Of a DNA stretch of 64,000 nucleotides, positions 26,622 to 35,219 are shown one piece after another. A model generated the notes under the pieces. It was not told the origin of the DNA and searched no databases. It saw only the letters and a program-made list of their open reading frames with translations. This stretch comes from BD2-11 clade cluster bacterium bin43 (lineage in GTDB: Bacteria; Gemmatimonadota; Gemmatimonadetes; Longimicrobiales; Gaopeijiaceae). The DNA is taken from the NCBI GenBank assembly GCA_002238605.1, contig MPMR01000013.1, positions 62,001 to 126,000 on the forward strand. The letters run 5' to 3'. Both the position numbers and the translations under genes were made by a program. Positions within the stretch are counted from its first letter, which is position 1; each line of letters starts with the position of its first letter.

Positions 26622-27812
26622 TCAGCGTCCGGCGGCCGTGCCCTGCTCCCGCGCGAACCCGTAGTGGGTCTCCAGGAAGAGCCTGAGCGACCGCGCCAGG
26701 GCACCCGCGAAACGCCGGCGGTTCTCGTCGGTATCGCGGATCCCCGGTCTGTGCAGCTCGATCTGGACGCCGTCGACGACGCCTCCGTCCAGTGACCCGT
26801 GCCGGCGCGTGCTGTAGCCGCCGCTGAAGAAGGGTTCCCCATGCGGATCGGGGATCAGCGGGCTCGGCACGGTCGTGATGCGCTCGCCCGAGAGCAACGC
26901 CCCCAGGCTCAAGGGGCCGCGCACGATGTCGGCGAAGGAGAGATCGACCCGGCGGGCGAGCGAGCGGATGCTGGACTGCTCCGGAAAGCGCGGCTCGTTA
27001 AGCCGGGCGTCGGAGCGGCTCAGGTCGCCTCCGGTGAGCAGATACCCCAGCTCGACCCGCGGGGTGGGGTGCGAGTGGCCGTGCATGTCCACGTAGAGCC
27101 CGCGGCCGTGGTCCTCGGCGACGCGGGCGCGCGCAATCGCGATGAAGCGGTGGTACTCGCGCCAGGCCTGCTCCGCGAACTCGCTCCCCTGGGCGGCTTC
27201 CACGATCTCCCGGTTGGGATCGAGGCGCGTGCGGCGGAGCCGACTGATGACGATGTGTGGCTGGCCGCCCCTGAAGTACGCGATGATCGAGTCGCGGACG
27301 GCGCGCGTCGTCTCCTGCGTCCACGAGTCCCGCCCGAGGGTCCCCCAGGTGCGGCGGGGAATCTCGTCCGGCTCCTCGCCGCCCCCGTGCCCCGCGCTCA
27401 CGACCAGGGGCAGGTCGCCGGCGATGTATTCGACGTACCGGTTGCGCCCGAAATAGGCCTGGCCGGGCACGTACTCGGCGACGGGCGCGGGGATGTACAC
27501 TTCCAGGGTGGCCGTGCCGGACGCCTCTCCGGCCGCGGCCCGAACCTCCGTGCTGCCGGCTGCGACGGCGGTGGCCTGCCCGGTGGCGTCGACGGTCGCG
27601 ACGGAGGGATCGGCGACCGACCACGCAACCTCCGCCCCGGAGATGGCCGAGCCCTGCGCATCGGTCACCCGGGCGGCGAAGCGAAAGGTCGCCCCCGCCT
27701 CCGCCAGCAGCTTCACGCCCGGTGTCACGATGACTCGGGCGGGTGGGCTGGGCGAAGTGCCGCCGTCGCACGCCAGCGCGGCGAGCAATATCGCGGAAAG
27801 CCTGGTGCGCAT
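26622..27812 (-). CDS. Lipoprotein with Ig-like (Big_2) domain and N-formylglutamate-amidohydrolase-like domain
   Basis: 396 residues. Lipobox LAALAC near residue 15. A bacterial Ig-like domain spans about residues 25-105 (VWSVADPSVATVD-type motif: AWSVADPSVATVDATGQA). The rest resembles the N-formylglutamate amidohydrolase / zinc peptidase-like fold: VVSAGHGGGEEPDEI (likely metal His), RLRRTRLDPNRE, YVDMHGHSH (second metal ligand region) and VQIELHRPGIRD near the end. Known cytosolic enzymes of this family work in histidine degradation; here a lipid anchor and adhesive-type domain place it at the cell surface or periplasm, so a different amide substrate is likely. The start at 27812 is the only one giving the signal. 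Confidence 0.78.
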   Translation of the reverse strand: MRTRLSAILLAALACDGGTSPSPPARVIVTPGVKLLAEAGATFRFAARVTDAQGSAISGAEVAWSVADPSVATVDATGQATAVAAGSTEVRAAAGEASGTATLEVYIPAPVAEYVPGQAYFGRNRYVEYIAGDLPLVVSAGHGGGEEPDEIPRRTWGTLGRDSWTQETTRAVRDSIIAYFRGGQPHIVISRLRRTRLDPNREIVEAAQGSEFAEQAWREYHRFIAIARARVAEDHGRGLYVDMHGHSHPTPRVELGYLLTGGDLSRSDARLNEPRFPEQSSIRSLARRVDLSFADIVRGPLSLGALLSGERITTVPSPLIPDPHGEPFFSGGYSTRRHGSLDGGVVDGVQIELHRPGIRDTDENRRRFAGALARSLRLFLETHYGFAREQGTAAGR

Positions 27813-27947
27813 ATAGCTTCTCCGGGTCCTCCCCCGTGGACTTCCCCCGCATAGTGACGACGCGCCATGTCTTCGATCAAGGGCACGAAGGGTGCCCGGT
27901 GACCGGAAACGCAGCGGAACGCGACTGGAGCCGGTGAAAAGAACGAC

Positions 27948-28697
27948 ATGATCCGCACCGAGGCGCTCAGCAAGGAATTCCGGTCACGGGGGGGAACGCG
28001 GGTGCGGGCGGTGGATCGCCTGGATCTCAACTGCGACCAGGGCGAAATCTACGCGCTTCTGGGACCCAACGGGGCGGGGAAGACCACCGTGCTGCGCATC
28101 CTGAGCACGCTGATGGACCCGACCTCGGGCGAGGCCTGGGTGTGGGGACACCCGGTGCGCACCGAGAAAGCCGCCATCCGCGCCCTGATCGGCTTCGTGT
28201 CGTACGAGACCCGCGTCTACGAACGCCTCACGCCGCGCGAGATCGGCCACTTCTTCGGCCGCCTGAACGACATGACCCCGGCCGCCATCGAGGACAATCT
28301 CGCCTACATCTTCGATCTGCTGGACATGACCGGGTTCGCCGACGAGCGGACCGACGTATTCTCGACCGGCATGAAGCAGAAGACCGTGCTCATGCGCGCG
28401 CTGGTGACCGACCCGCTCATCCTCATCTGGGACGAGCCCACATCCGGGCTCGACGTCCTCACCGCCAGAAAGGTGATCGACTACATCCGCCTGCTGAAGG
28501 AGGAGGGCAAGACGGTCCTGTTCTCGACCCACATCCTGTGGGAAGCGGAGAAGCTCGCCGATCGCATCGGCATCATCCATCGGGGGAAGCTCAGGTCCGA
28601 GGGGACCCTCGAATCGCTGAGGGCGCATACCGGACTCGGGGACCTCGAAGACATCTTCTTCTCGCTCGTGGGGGCGGACGAGGAAGCGCGCGGCTGA
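27948..28697 (+). CDS. ABC transporter ATP-binding protein (NatA-like)
   Basis: 249 residues. Walker A GPNGAGKTT, a degenerate signature FSTGMKQK in place of LSGGQ, Walker B LILIWDEPTSGLD and the H-loop STHILWEAE. The STGMKQK form is typical of NatA-type (sodium or drug) exporters. Its stop overlaps the permease start by one base (TGATG), so the two form a coupled pair. The cargo is not predictable. Confidence 0.93.
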   Translation: MIRTEALSKEFRSRGGTRVRAVDRLDLNCDQGEIYALLGPNGAGKTTVLRILSTLMDPTSGEAWVWGHPVRTEKAAIRALIGFVSYETRVYERLTPREIGHFFGRLNDMTPAAIEDNLAYIFDLLDMTGFADERTDVFSTGMKQKTVLMRALVTDPLILIWDEPTSGLDVLTARKVIDYIRLLKEEGKTVLFSTHILWEAEKLADRIGIIHRGKLRSEGTLESLRAHTGLGDLEDIFFSLVGADEEARG

Positions 28698-29815
28698 TGA
28701 TTCGCAAGGCGCTGCTGATCTACGGCAAGGAGATGCGGGTCCTGAGGCGGGACGCCCGGCTCATCGGGGGCATGGTGGCGAGCGCGCTGGTCTTCTTCCC
28801 CCTGCTGATGGGGCTGGCCAGCAACCTCGACCGGCTCGCGGGAGACGACTCCGGGCCGGTACCCGTGGTCGCCCCGGGAGCCGACGATGTCCTGCGCCGG
28901 CTGCTCGACGCCAATCCGCTCGTTCGCCTGGCGACGCTGGAAGAAGTTGCGGACGGCGGCGAGGCCTACGTGAGCGTGCTTCGGGAGGGTGCGGCGTACC
29001 GGATCCGGGCGGCGTCCGCCGAAAACGCGGTCTGGGCGGCGGCGACCTCGTTGCGCCAGGACCTGCAGGCGGTCCAGCAGCGGGCCGTCGAGGACAGGCT
29101 CGCGGAGCGGGGCCTGCGCCTGCGCGATCTGCGTCCCTTCGAGGTCGTGCTGATCGATACCTCGGGCGCCTTCGGGGGGGCGCTCAGCCTGCTGATTCCC
29201 TACATGGCGGTGATCCTGCTCGTCACCAACGCGGCGCGCGCGCTCTACGTCGCGGTGGGCGAGAAGGAAAAGAACACCCTCGCGGCGCTGCTGGTGTCGA
29301 CGGTGCCGCGCCCCGCGATCGTGATCGGCAAGAGCCTGGCCATCATGACCTTCGCGGTGGTGGCGTCGCTCCTGTTGATCGTCGGGATGATGATGGCGGC
29401 CCGGCTGGGGCTGGCGCCCGAGGACTTCGCCGGGGCGGGCGGGCTGTCGCTGGCGCCCGCGCAGGTGGTGGCGCTGGCCGTGAACCTGGCCGCGCTCGCC
29501 CTGCTGGTGTCGGCGCTGGTCATGGTGATCGGCACCTGGGCACGCTCACAGCGCGAGGCGGGCATGTACACCGCGCCGCTGGTGTTTCTTTCCGTTTTCC
29601 TGGCCATCTTTGCGCTCGCGCCAGGCTCCTTCGGGGCTGCGGTATACGCGGTCCCCATCCTGGGCAACGCGCTGGCGATGCGGGAGGCCATTCAGGGACA
29701 GATCGACTGGCTGGCCCTGGCGCTTCTGGGCGGCGTGAACGCCCTGGGCTTCGCGCTCCTGACCTGGTGCTCGATTCGACTCTACGGGCGCGAGTCCGTG
29801 CTCTTCCGGGTGTAG
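28697..29815 (+). CDS. ABC transporter permease (NatB/ABC-2 type)
   Basis: 372 residues from ATG 28697. An N-terminal helix (about 22-42), a soluble loop of about 140 residues, then five or six helices in the C-terminal half: the ABC-2 'one plus five' layout of NatB-type permeases. Contains the GEKEKNTLAALLVSTVPR segment typical of the coupling region. Paired with the ATPase just upstream; likely an inner-membrane exporter. Confidence 0.9.
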   Translation: MIRKALLIYGKEMRVLRRDARLIGGMVASALVFFPLLMGLASNLDRLAGDDSGPVPVVAPGADDVLRRLLDANPLVRLATLEEVADGGEAYVSVLREGAAYRIRAASAENAVWAAATSLRQDLQAVQQRAVEDRLAERGLRLRDLRPFEVVLIDTSGAFGGALSLLIPYMAVILLVTNAARALYVAVGEKEKNTLAALLVSTVPRPAIVIGKSLAIMTFAVVASLLLIVGMMMAARLGLAPEDFAGAGGLSLAPAQVVALAVNLAALALLVSALVMVIGTWARSQREAGMYTAPLVFLSVFLAIFALAPGSFGAAVYAVPILGNALAMREAIQGQIDWLALALLGGVNALGFALLTWCSIRLYGRESVLFRV

Positions 29816-29870
29816 CCCCTCCTAAGCCTTCCACTCCGCAAGGAGCTGCCGGTCGCGCACCAGGTTGAGG

Positions 29871-31709
29871 TCATCCCAGCGATGCGAGCAGGGCGGCGGC
29901 GCGGCGGTTCGATTCGGCGATGGCCTCCAGCAGGCGATTCCGCTCGCGCACCAGCGTGGCCATGGCCAGCCGGTAGCGTTCGCTTCCGGGCGTCTCCTCG
30001 GCGAGGATCCGTGTCGGGGCGAGGCCGGGGAGGAGGCCGGGAACCGCGCCCGCGTCCGGGTGGTGCGGGGTGAGGGGCACGTACAGGATGCGATGCAGCG
30101 GGCGCAGCACGTCCACGAGCGCCATGTCGAGCGCGGCCGAGCCGGTCGCGCCGGGGAGCGCCTCCTGAAGCCGGCCCGCCAGCGCGAGGAGTTCCGCGTG
30201 GGCTTCGGAGGCCCGGGAGAGATCGAATCGGCCGCCTCCGGCCCCGGAGCGGGCGGCGATGGCGGCGCCCAGCGTCTCGACCTGGCCCACCACGTCCACC
30301 GGCAGCAACTCGCGGCCGAGCAGCGCCGACAGCGCAATGGCGTACAGGTAGGTGTCGCGGTCGAGGATGTCGAAGTCGATCTTGTCGAAGGTGTCCTCGG
30401 GGGTATGCCACCACCAATACCCGCCGTCCTCTTCCGCGCGGTTGCGGTAGAGCTGCAGGAGCGGCACGCCGACTCCGTTGAACGACTGGTCGGAGTTCCG
30501 CTCCGGCCGGGTGGGCTGGATATCGGCGTCCTCCCCGCGCTGCATTGCGAAGCGTGCGAGCTCGGCCATCGACGCGGTCGTGGCCGCGGCGAGCACGCGG
30601 GCTCCCATCTGCCCGATGCCGTCCACGTTCACATGGGCGACCGCGCGTTCGCGCAACTCCTCGAAGAAGTGGTCGGCGAACCACGTCGAACCGCCGTAGC
30701 GGGCGTTGGAGTGCCCCGGCCACCACGCCACCACCAGGCCCCGGCGCAGGCGCTCCCGCTCGGCATGGAATGCGAGCGCCAGGTCGAGCATCGCCGCGTT
30801 GGATGCCCCCTCGTCGGTTGCGGCATGATACCATCCGTCGATGTGCCCGCCGAACAGGACGTACGGACCGTCCGGCTCGGGTCCGGGGATGCGGGCAATG
30901 GCGAGGCGCAGCTCCTTCCACCCGGTGTCCGTCTGGGCCGAGAGCATGACCTCCAGCGGGCCCCGGGCGAGCAGGGCGCGCAGTTGCTCTCCGGCGCTGC
31001 GCGCGACGTGGGCGACGGGCAGGTCGGGCAGGCGGTGGTAGTTGAGCAGGGAGGGCGTTCCCCACGTGGAGGTCACGATCAGGTCGTTGACCCGTTCCTC
31101 CGTGTTGGCGAAGATCACGCCCGCCGCTCCCAGCCGGTCGAGAACGATGACCGGCAGGTTCCTGGGCTGGCCGTCCACGAGCACGATGGCCCCGGAGACG
31201 TCGGGAAGTACCGGTCCCGCGGCTCCATCCATTCCTTCCCCGGCGAGCACAATGCGTTCGCCCGTGCCCACCTCGACGGGGGGCAGATCGGCAAGCGGAC
31301 CGAGGTCGACGAGCGGCGCGCGCAGCGAGCGCACCGGGGCGGAGAACGACGACGTGATGGCGCTGAAAGCGGGGCCGTCGGGTACGGACACCGACGCGGA
31401 GACCGGATCGGATACGTAGGTCTCGAAGGTGTGCACCTCCACCGGTACGCCGGCCGCTTCGAGCGTCTCGACGACATAGTCGATCGCCGCGTTCTCGCCC
31501 GCGCTCCCCGACAGGCGCTCGTGCTCCACGATGGCTGTCGCGTGGGGCTCGAGCGAGGCCGGCGAAATGCGCGCGCGCACCGCGGCAGCCAGCAGGTCCG
31601 CGTTCATGTCCGTCCCCATGCCGGATCGCTGATCGGGACCGCAAGCGGTCGTCAGCCAGGGCGAGAGCGCCAGAGCAATGAGGGCCACATGGTGTGCGGA
31701 TCGAGGCAT
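29871..31709 (-). CDS. M28-peptidase-like lipoprotein with PA domain and altered active site
   Basis: 612 residues; GGAGG precedes the ATG. Lipobox LTTAC. A protease-associated (PA) insert spans about residues 100-240, within an M28 aminopeptidase fold. The first metal motif is recognisable (FGGHIDGW ... ATDEGASNAA, about 285-305). Where M28 enzymes carry the catalytic and metal Glu pair (GAEExGLxGS), this one reads WWPGHSNARYGGS (about 328-340). A later metal His is kept (WWWHTPEDTFDKID). A C-terminal helical extension of about 130 residues follows. It may be a subfamily with changed chemistry or a binding protein. Cell-envelope location is expected from the lipobox. Confidence 0.85.
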   Translation of the reverse strand: MPRSAHHVALIALALSPWLTTACGPDQRSGMGTDMNADLLAAAVRARISPASLEPHATAIVEHERLSGSAGENAAIDYVVETLEAAGVPVEVHTFETYVSDPVSASVSVPDGPAFSAITSSFSAPVRSLRAPLVDLGPLADLPPVEVGTGERIVLAGEGMDGAAGPVLPDVSGAIVLVDGQPRNLPVIVLDRLGAAGVIFANTEERVNDLIVTSTWGTPSLLNYHRLPDLPVAHVARSAGEQLRALLARGPLEVMLSAQTDTGWKELRLAIARIPGPEPDGPYVLFGGHIDGWYHAATDEGASNAAMLDLALAFHAERERLRRGLVVAWWPGHSNARYGGSTWFADHFFEELRERAVAHVNVDGIGQMGARVLAAATTASMAELARFAMQRGEDADIQPTRPERNSDQSFNGVGVPLLQLYRNRAEEDGGYWWWHTPEDTFDKIDFDILDRDTYLYAIALSALLGRELLPVDVVGQVETLGAAIAARSGAGGGRFDLSRASEAHAELLALAGRLQEALPGATGSAALDMALVDVLRPLHRILYVPLTPHHPDAGAVPGLLPGLAPTRILAEETPGSERYRLAMATLVRERNRLLEAIAESNRRAAALLASLG

Positions 31710-31906
31710 CGGCGGTTCCTCCGGGAAGTGTTCGGGGCAACGCCATGGATGATGGAGCAGCGCCCCGGGCGGCGCCAGCCTGCGGGCGGTTCCACCGCCT
31801 TCGGGAAGGACTTCGTGCGGGAGAGGGCGGCTCAGCTGCCCTTCGGCGGGCGGATCACGCTATCGTCGCACGCGCCGGTGGCGGGGGTCATCTGGCGCTG
31901 TCGCGA

Positions 31907-32443
31907 TCAGGTATCTCCGGACGCAGATCTCGGGGGCCGGCCCAGAAAGGCGCGTTCTTCCAGAAAGCGAAGCCGCGTATTCACTTGACCAAACCCGTCG
32001 CGCATGTCGCCTCGGAGGGCACCGATGTCCTCTCGCATCTCGGTCCTGAGCGTGCCGATGCCTTCCCGCATCTCGGTCCTGAGGGTGCCGACGTCCTCCC
32101 GCATTTCGGTCCTGAGCGTACCGACGTCTTCCTCCAGTCCGTTTCGGAGCGTGCCGATGCCTTCCCGCATCTCGGTCCTGAGGGTGCCGACGTCCTCCCG
32201 CATTTCGGTCCTGAGCGTACCGATGTCTTCCTTCAGTCCGTTTCGGAGCATGCCGGCGTCTTCCCTCTGCTCGGTCCTGAGCGCGCCCATGCCCTCCGTC
32301 ATTTCAACCCGCAGCGCCTCCAGGTTCGTCCCGGTCTCCGTCCTGAAGGAAGCCATGCCGGCCCGCAACACGCCGGCCATCCGCCACTGGAGGCCGGCCA
32401 GCGCGACTCCGACGGCCAGGACTGCGATCAGGTCGCCGCTCAC
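31907..32443 (-). CDS. Membrane-anchored hendecad-repeat coiled-coil protein
   Basis: 178 residues. An N-terminal hydrophobic segment (about residues 4-20) is followed by eleven successive 11-residue repeats (residues 38-158) of the pattern REDVGTLRTEM, and a short tail ending ERAFLGRPPRSASGDT. Hendecads form right-handed or nearly straight coiled coils, so this should be a long rod, tethered at one end to the inner membrane. Similar short repeat proteins exist in many bacteria without known function. The DNA repeats at 33 bp with a 99-bp higher order, so unit number may vary among strains. Coding is supported by conservation of the repeat at protein level (synonymous differences). Confidence 0.75.
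   Translation of the reverse strand: MSGDLIAVLAVGVALAGLQWRMAGVLRAGMASFRTETGTNLEALRVEMTEGMGALRTEQREDAGMLRNGLKEDIGTLRTEMREDVGTLRTEMREGIGTLRNGLEEDVGTLRTEMREDVGTLRTEMREGIGTLRTEMREDIGALRGDMRDGFGQVNTRLRFLEERAFLGRPPRSASGDT
31970..32332 (-). repeat. 33-bp coding tandem repeat (eleven units; 99-bp higher-order repeat)
   Basis: Eleven 33-base units encode the hendecads of the coiled-coil protein. Within it a block of three units recurs almost exactly: the sequence beginning CGTGCCGATGCC at 32051 returns at 32150, 99 bases later. This shows recent expansion by slippage or unequal exchange. Confidence 0.9.
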
Positions 32444-32626
32444 GGAGCTATCCCGCCGTGGAGGCTTTCCTCTCGCATATCTTCGTCCCAGGTTGAGGTT
32501 TTTCGGTCACCGGGCATCACCCATGGAGCGCGCCGATGAACGCGGAGGCGTCCATGAATGATACGCGCCGCGGCCGGGCCACGGAATGTTGATATGGGCC
32601 GACAACGCTACTCGCGGGAGGTTGTC

Positions 32627-33436
32627 ATGAAGCGACCAGGCGGACTTCACATCATCGCCGCGCTCGCGCTCGTCTCGGGATGCGCGCCCGCACCCCCCGA
32701 CTACTCGGCCGTCTTCGACGGGACTGCGGGAAGGTGGATCGACCTGACCCACGATGTCTCCGCCGACGCCGTCTTCTGGCCGACCGCCGACCCGTTCGTG
32801 CTGGACACGGCCGCCTACGGCATGACCGAGGGAGGGTACTTCTACGCCTCCTTCAACTTCGCGTCGTCCGAACACGGCGGAACGCATATCGACGCGCCCA
32901 TCCACTTCGCCGAGGGCAGGATCTCCACGGAGCAGATTCCGCTGTCCGCGATGATCGGGCCGGCGGCCGTCATCCGTGACCCGGCGGGAGACGATGCGGA
33001 CCACCAGGTGGGGGTGGAGGCGCTCGCCGCGTGGGAGGCGCGCAATGGACCCATCCCTTCCGGCGCCATCGTCCTGCTCGACACGGGCTGGGCGAACCGC
33101 TGGCCGGACCCCGCCCGGTACCTGGGGACGGCGCTGCGCGGGGAGGAAGCCGTTCCGGAGCTTCACTTCCCCGGCATGGATCCGGAGGCGGCGCAGTGGC
33201 TGGTCGACAACCGCGACATCGCCGCGCTGGGCATCGACACCGCCAGCATCGACCATGGGCAGTCAAGCGGCTTCGAAACCCACCGCATCCTTTACGAGGA
33301 GAACATCCCGGGCTACGAGAACGTGGCTTCGCTGGCCGAGCTGCCGGAGTGGGGCGCCTTCGTCGTGGCGCTGCCCATGAAGATCGCCGGGGGCAGCGGG
33401 GGACCGCTGCGCATCGTAGCGTTCGTGCCCGGCTGA
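32627..33436 (+). CDS. Cyclase-family (kynurenine-formamidase-like) lipoprotein
   Basis: 269 residues from ATG 32627 with GGGAGG just upstream. Lipobox LVSGC (Cys19). The cyclase metal motif HGGTHIDAPIH occupies residues 83-93; the second half keeps the GIDTASIDHG segment and the ETHRILYEENIPGYENV region usual for the family. Known relatives are Mn/Zn hydrolases acting on formylkynurenine or cyclic amides and isatin. The lipid anchor is unusual for that role and implies an envelope substrate. Confidence 0.88.
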   Translation: MKRPGGLHIIAALALVSGCAPAPPDYSAVFDGTAGRWIDLTHDVSADAVFWPTADPFVLDTAAYGMTEGGYFYASFNFASSEHGGTHIDAPIHFAEGRISTEQIPLSAMIGPAAVIRDPAGDDADHQVGVEALAAWEARNGPIPSGAIVLLDTGWANRWPDPARYLGTALRGEEAVPELHFPGMDPEAAQWLVDNRDIAALGIDTASIDHGQSSGFETHRILYEENIPGYENVASLAELPEWGAFVVALPMKIAGGSGGPLRIVAFVPG

Positions 33437-33476
33437 GTCGAGAGCGGACTTAGGCCGGTTGACTTAGTCGGACACC

Positions 33477-35219
33477 TCAGCGGCCCGCCCAGCCGGGTCC
33501 GCGCACGAAACGGCCGGACATCGCGCCGGTGGGTTCGGAATCATCGAGCACCATCACGCCGTTGACGAAGACGTGCGTCACCCCGGTGGCGAGCTGGTGG
33601 GAATCCTCGTAGGTGGCGTGGTCGATGATGGTGGCCGGGTCTAACACCACGACATCCGCGAAATAGCCCTCCGCGAGCCGACCGCGATCGGAGATGCGCA
33701 GGTTGGCGGCCGGAAGCGAGGTGAGCTTGCGCACCGCCTCTTCCAGCGGGATGACGCCTTCCTCGCGCACGTACCGGCCCAGCAGGCGGGCGAAGTTGCC
33801 GTAGGCGCGCGGATGGGTGCTGTTCTGCAGGAAGACGCCTTCCGGCGCCATCGACGCCGCGTCGGAGTCGAAGGACACCCAGGGCAGCGCGATCTGGCGG
33901 CGCACGTTCTCCTCCGACATGAGGAAGTAGACGACCTGCACGCGGGTGCCGTCCTCGATCACCAGGTCGATGGCGGTCTCTTCGGGTGGGGTGCCGCGCT
34001 CTTCGGCCACCTCGGCCAGGGTCATGCCCTGGTAGCGGCGCAGTTCCTCGTTGCGGAAGCCGACCAGCAACGCGCCCTCCGGTCCGGACGAGAGCAGCAG
34101 GTTCTCCCACTCGTCGGTGGGGGTCCGCATCTCCTCCACCACCCGCGCGCGGATCCCGGGGTCCCGGATGCGCTCCGCCCAGGCGTCGTAGCCGCCCTCC
34201 TGCACCCAGGGCGGCATGGCCGCGTCGAGCCCGGTGGAGCCGGCGGTGTAGGTGTACATGTCGGCGGTGATGCCGAGCCCCTCGGCGCGCACCTGCTCCA
34301 CGCGCGCGATCACGTCCTCCATCTTGTGCCAGTTCTCGCGCCCGCCCGCCTTCAGGTGGTAGATCTGGGCGCGGATGCCCGCCTCGCGCGCGATGGTGAT
34401 GAGCTCCTCGACCGATTCGAGCAGCCGCGCGCCCTCGCTGCGCATGTGGGAGATGTACATGCCGTCGTACTCGGCGGCGACCTCGGAGAGCGCGATCAGC
34501 TCGTCGGTGTCGGCGAAGAACCCCGGGGTGTAGATGAGCGACGAGCCCACCCCCATGGCGCCCTCCTCCATCGCGGTGCGCACCAGGGCGCGCATGCGCT
34601 CCAGTTCGTCCGCGGTGGGGGGGCGGTCCTCATAGCCGATCTCGTGCACCCGAACGGTGGTGGCGCCGATGAAGGAGGCCACGTTGGTGGCGACGCCCTT
34701 GCGCTCGAGGAAGCCCAGGTATTCGCCGAGCGTCGTCCAGGGCACCTCCAGCGGCGCATCCGGCGGCAGGCCCAGGGCGCGCGCGGCGGCTTCGGTCCCG
34801 CCCAGCCAGGAGACGAAGTCCTCGAGGAAGTCCGCCTTCATGGCGTCGTTCGCCGGTCCCATCGAGCTGCCTTCCCCGAAGACCTCGAGCGTCACCCCCT
34901 GGCGGATGTCGCCGAGGGAGCGCCCGTCCACGATGAGGGATTCGGTGGCCCAGCTGAGCATGTTGATGAAGCCCGGGGACACCGCCATCCCGGAGGCGTC
35001 GAGCACCTGCGCCGCCTGCGCGCCGGAAAGGTTGCCCAGCGCCGCGATGCGGTCTCCGCGGATGCCCACGTCGGCCACCACGGGGGGTGAGCCGGAGCCG
35101 TCGTAGACGGTGCCTCCGCGAATGACGACATCGTAACCGGTTTCCTCGCCGGCGCATCCCGTCAGGCAGAGGGCGCCCGCGCAGAGCGCCGCTGCCAGCC
35201 TCCGCCGGGCGCCGTTCAC
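33477..35219 (-). CDS. D-aminoacylase-like amidohydrolase (lipoprotein) lacking the HxH metal motif
   Basis: 580 residues from GTG 35219; the GTGA overlaps the stop of the symporter gene. Lipobox CLTGC. The chain follows N-acyl-D-amino-acid deacylases: an opening YDVVIRGGTVYDGSG, a central barrel with YISHMRSEG and QIYHLKAGG (His ligands kept) and SFDSDAASMAPEG (catalytic Asp kept), and a C-terminal composite beta domain. However, the GFIDxHxH motif after the first strand is GFINMLSWAT and the Cys of GNCG is replaced (FGEGSS). So the metal centre is changed. Probably a periplasmic peptidase or amidase feeding the sodium symporter encoded upstream. Confidence 0.88.
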   Translation of the reverse strand: MNGARRRLAAALCAGALCLTGCAGEETGYDVVIRGGTVYDGSGSPPVVADVGIRGDRIAALGNLSGAQAAQVLDASGMAVSPGFINMLSWATESLIVDGRSLGDIRQGVTLEVFGEGSSMGPANDAMKADFLEDFVSWLGGTEAAARALGLPPDAPLEVPWTTLGEYLGFLERKGVATNVASFIGATTVRVHEIGYEDRPPTADELERMRALVRTAMEEGAMGVGSSLIYTPGFFADTDELIALSEVAAEYDGMYISHMRSEGARLLESVEELITIAREAGIRAQIYHLKAGGRENWHKMEDVIARVEQVRAEGLGITADMYTYTAGSTGLDAAMPPWVQEGGYDAWAERIRDPGIRARVVEEMRTPTDEWENLLLSSGPEGALLVGFRNEELRRYQGMTLAEVAEERGTPPEETAIDLVIEDGTRVQVVYFLMSEENVRRQIALPWVSFDSDAASMAPEGVFLQNSTHPRAYGNFARLLGRYVREEGVIPLEEAVRKLTSLPAANLRISDRGRLAEGYFADVVVLDPATIIDHATYEDSHQLATGVTHVFVNGVMVLDDSEPTGAMSGRFVRGPGWAGR

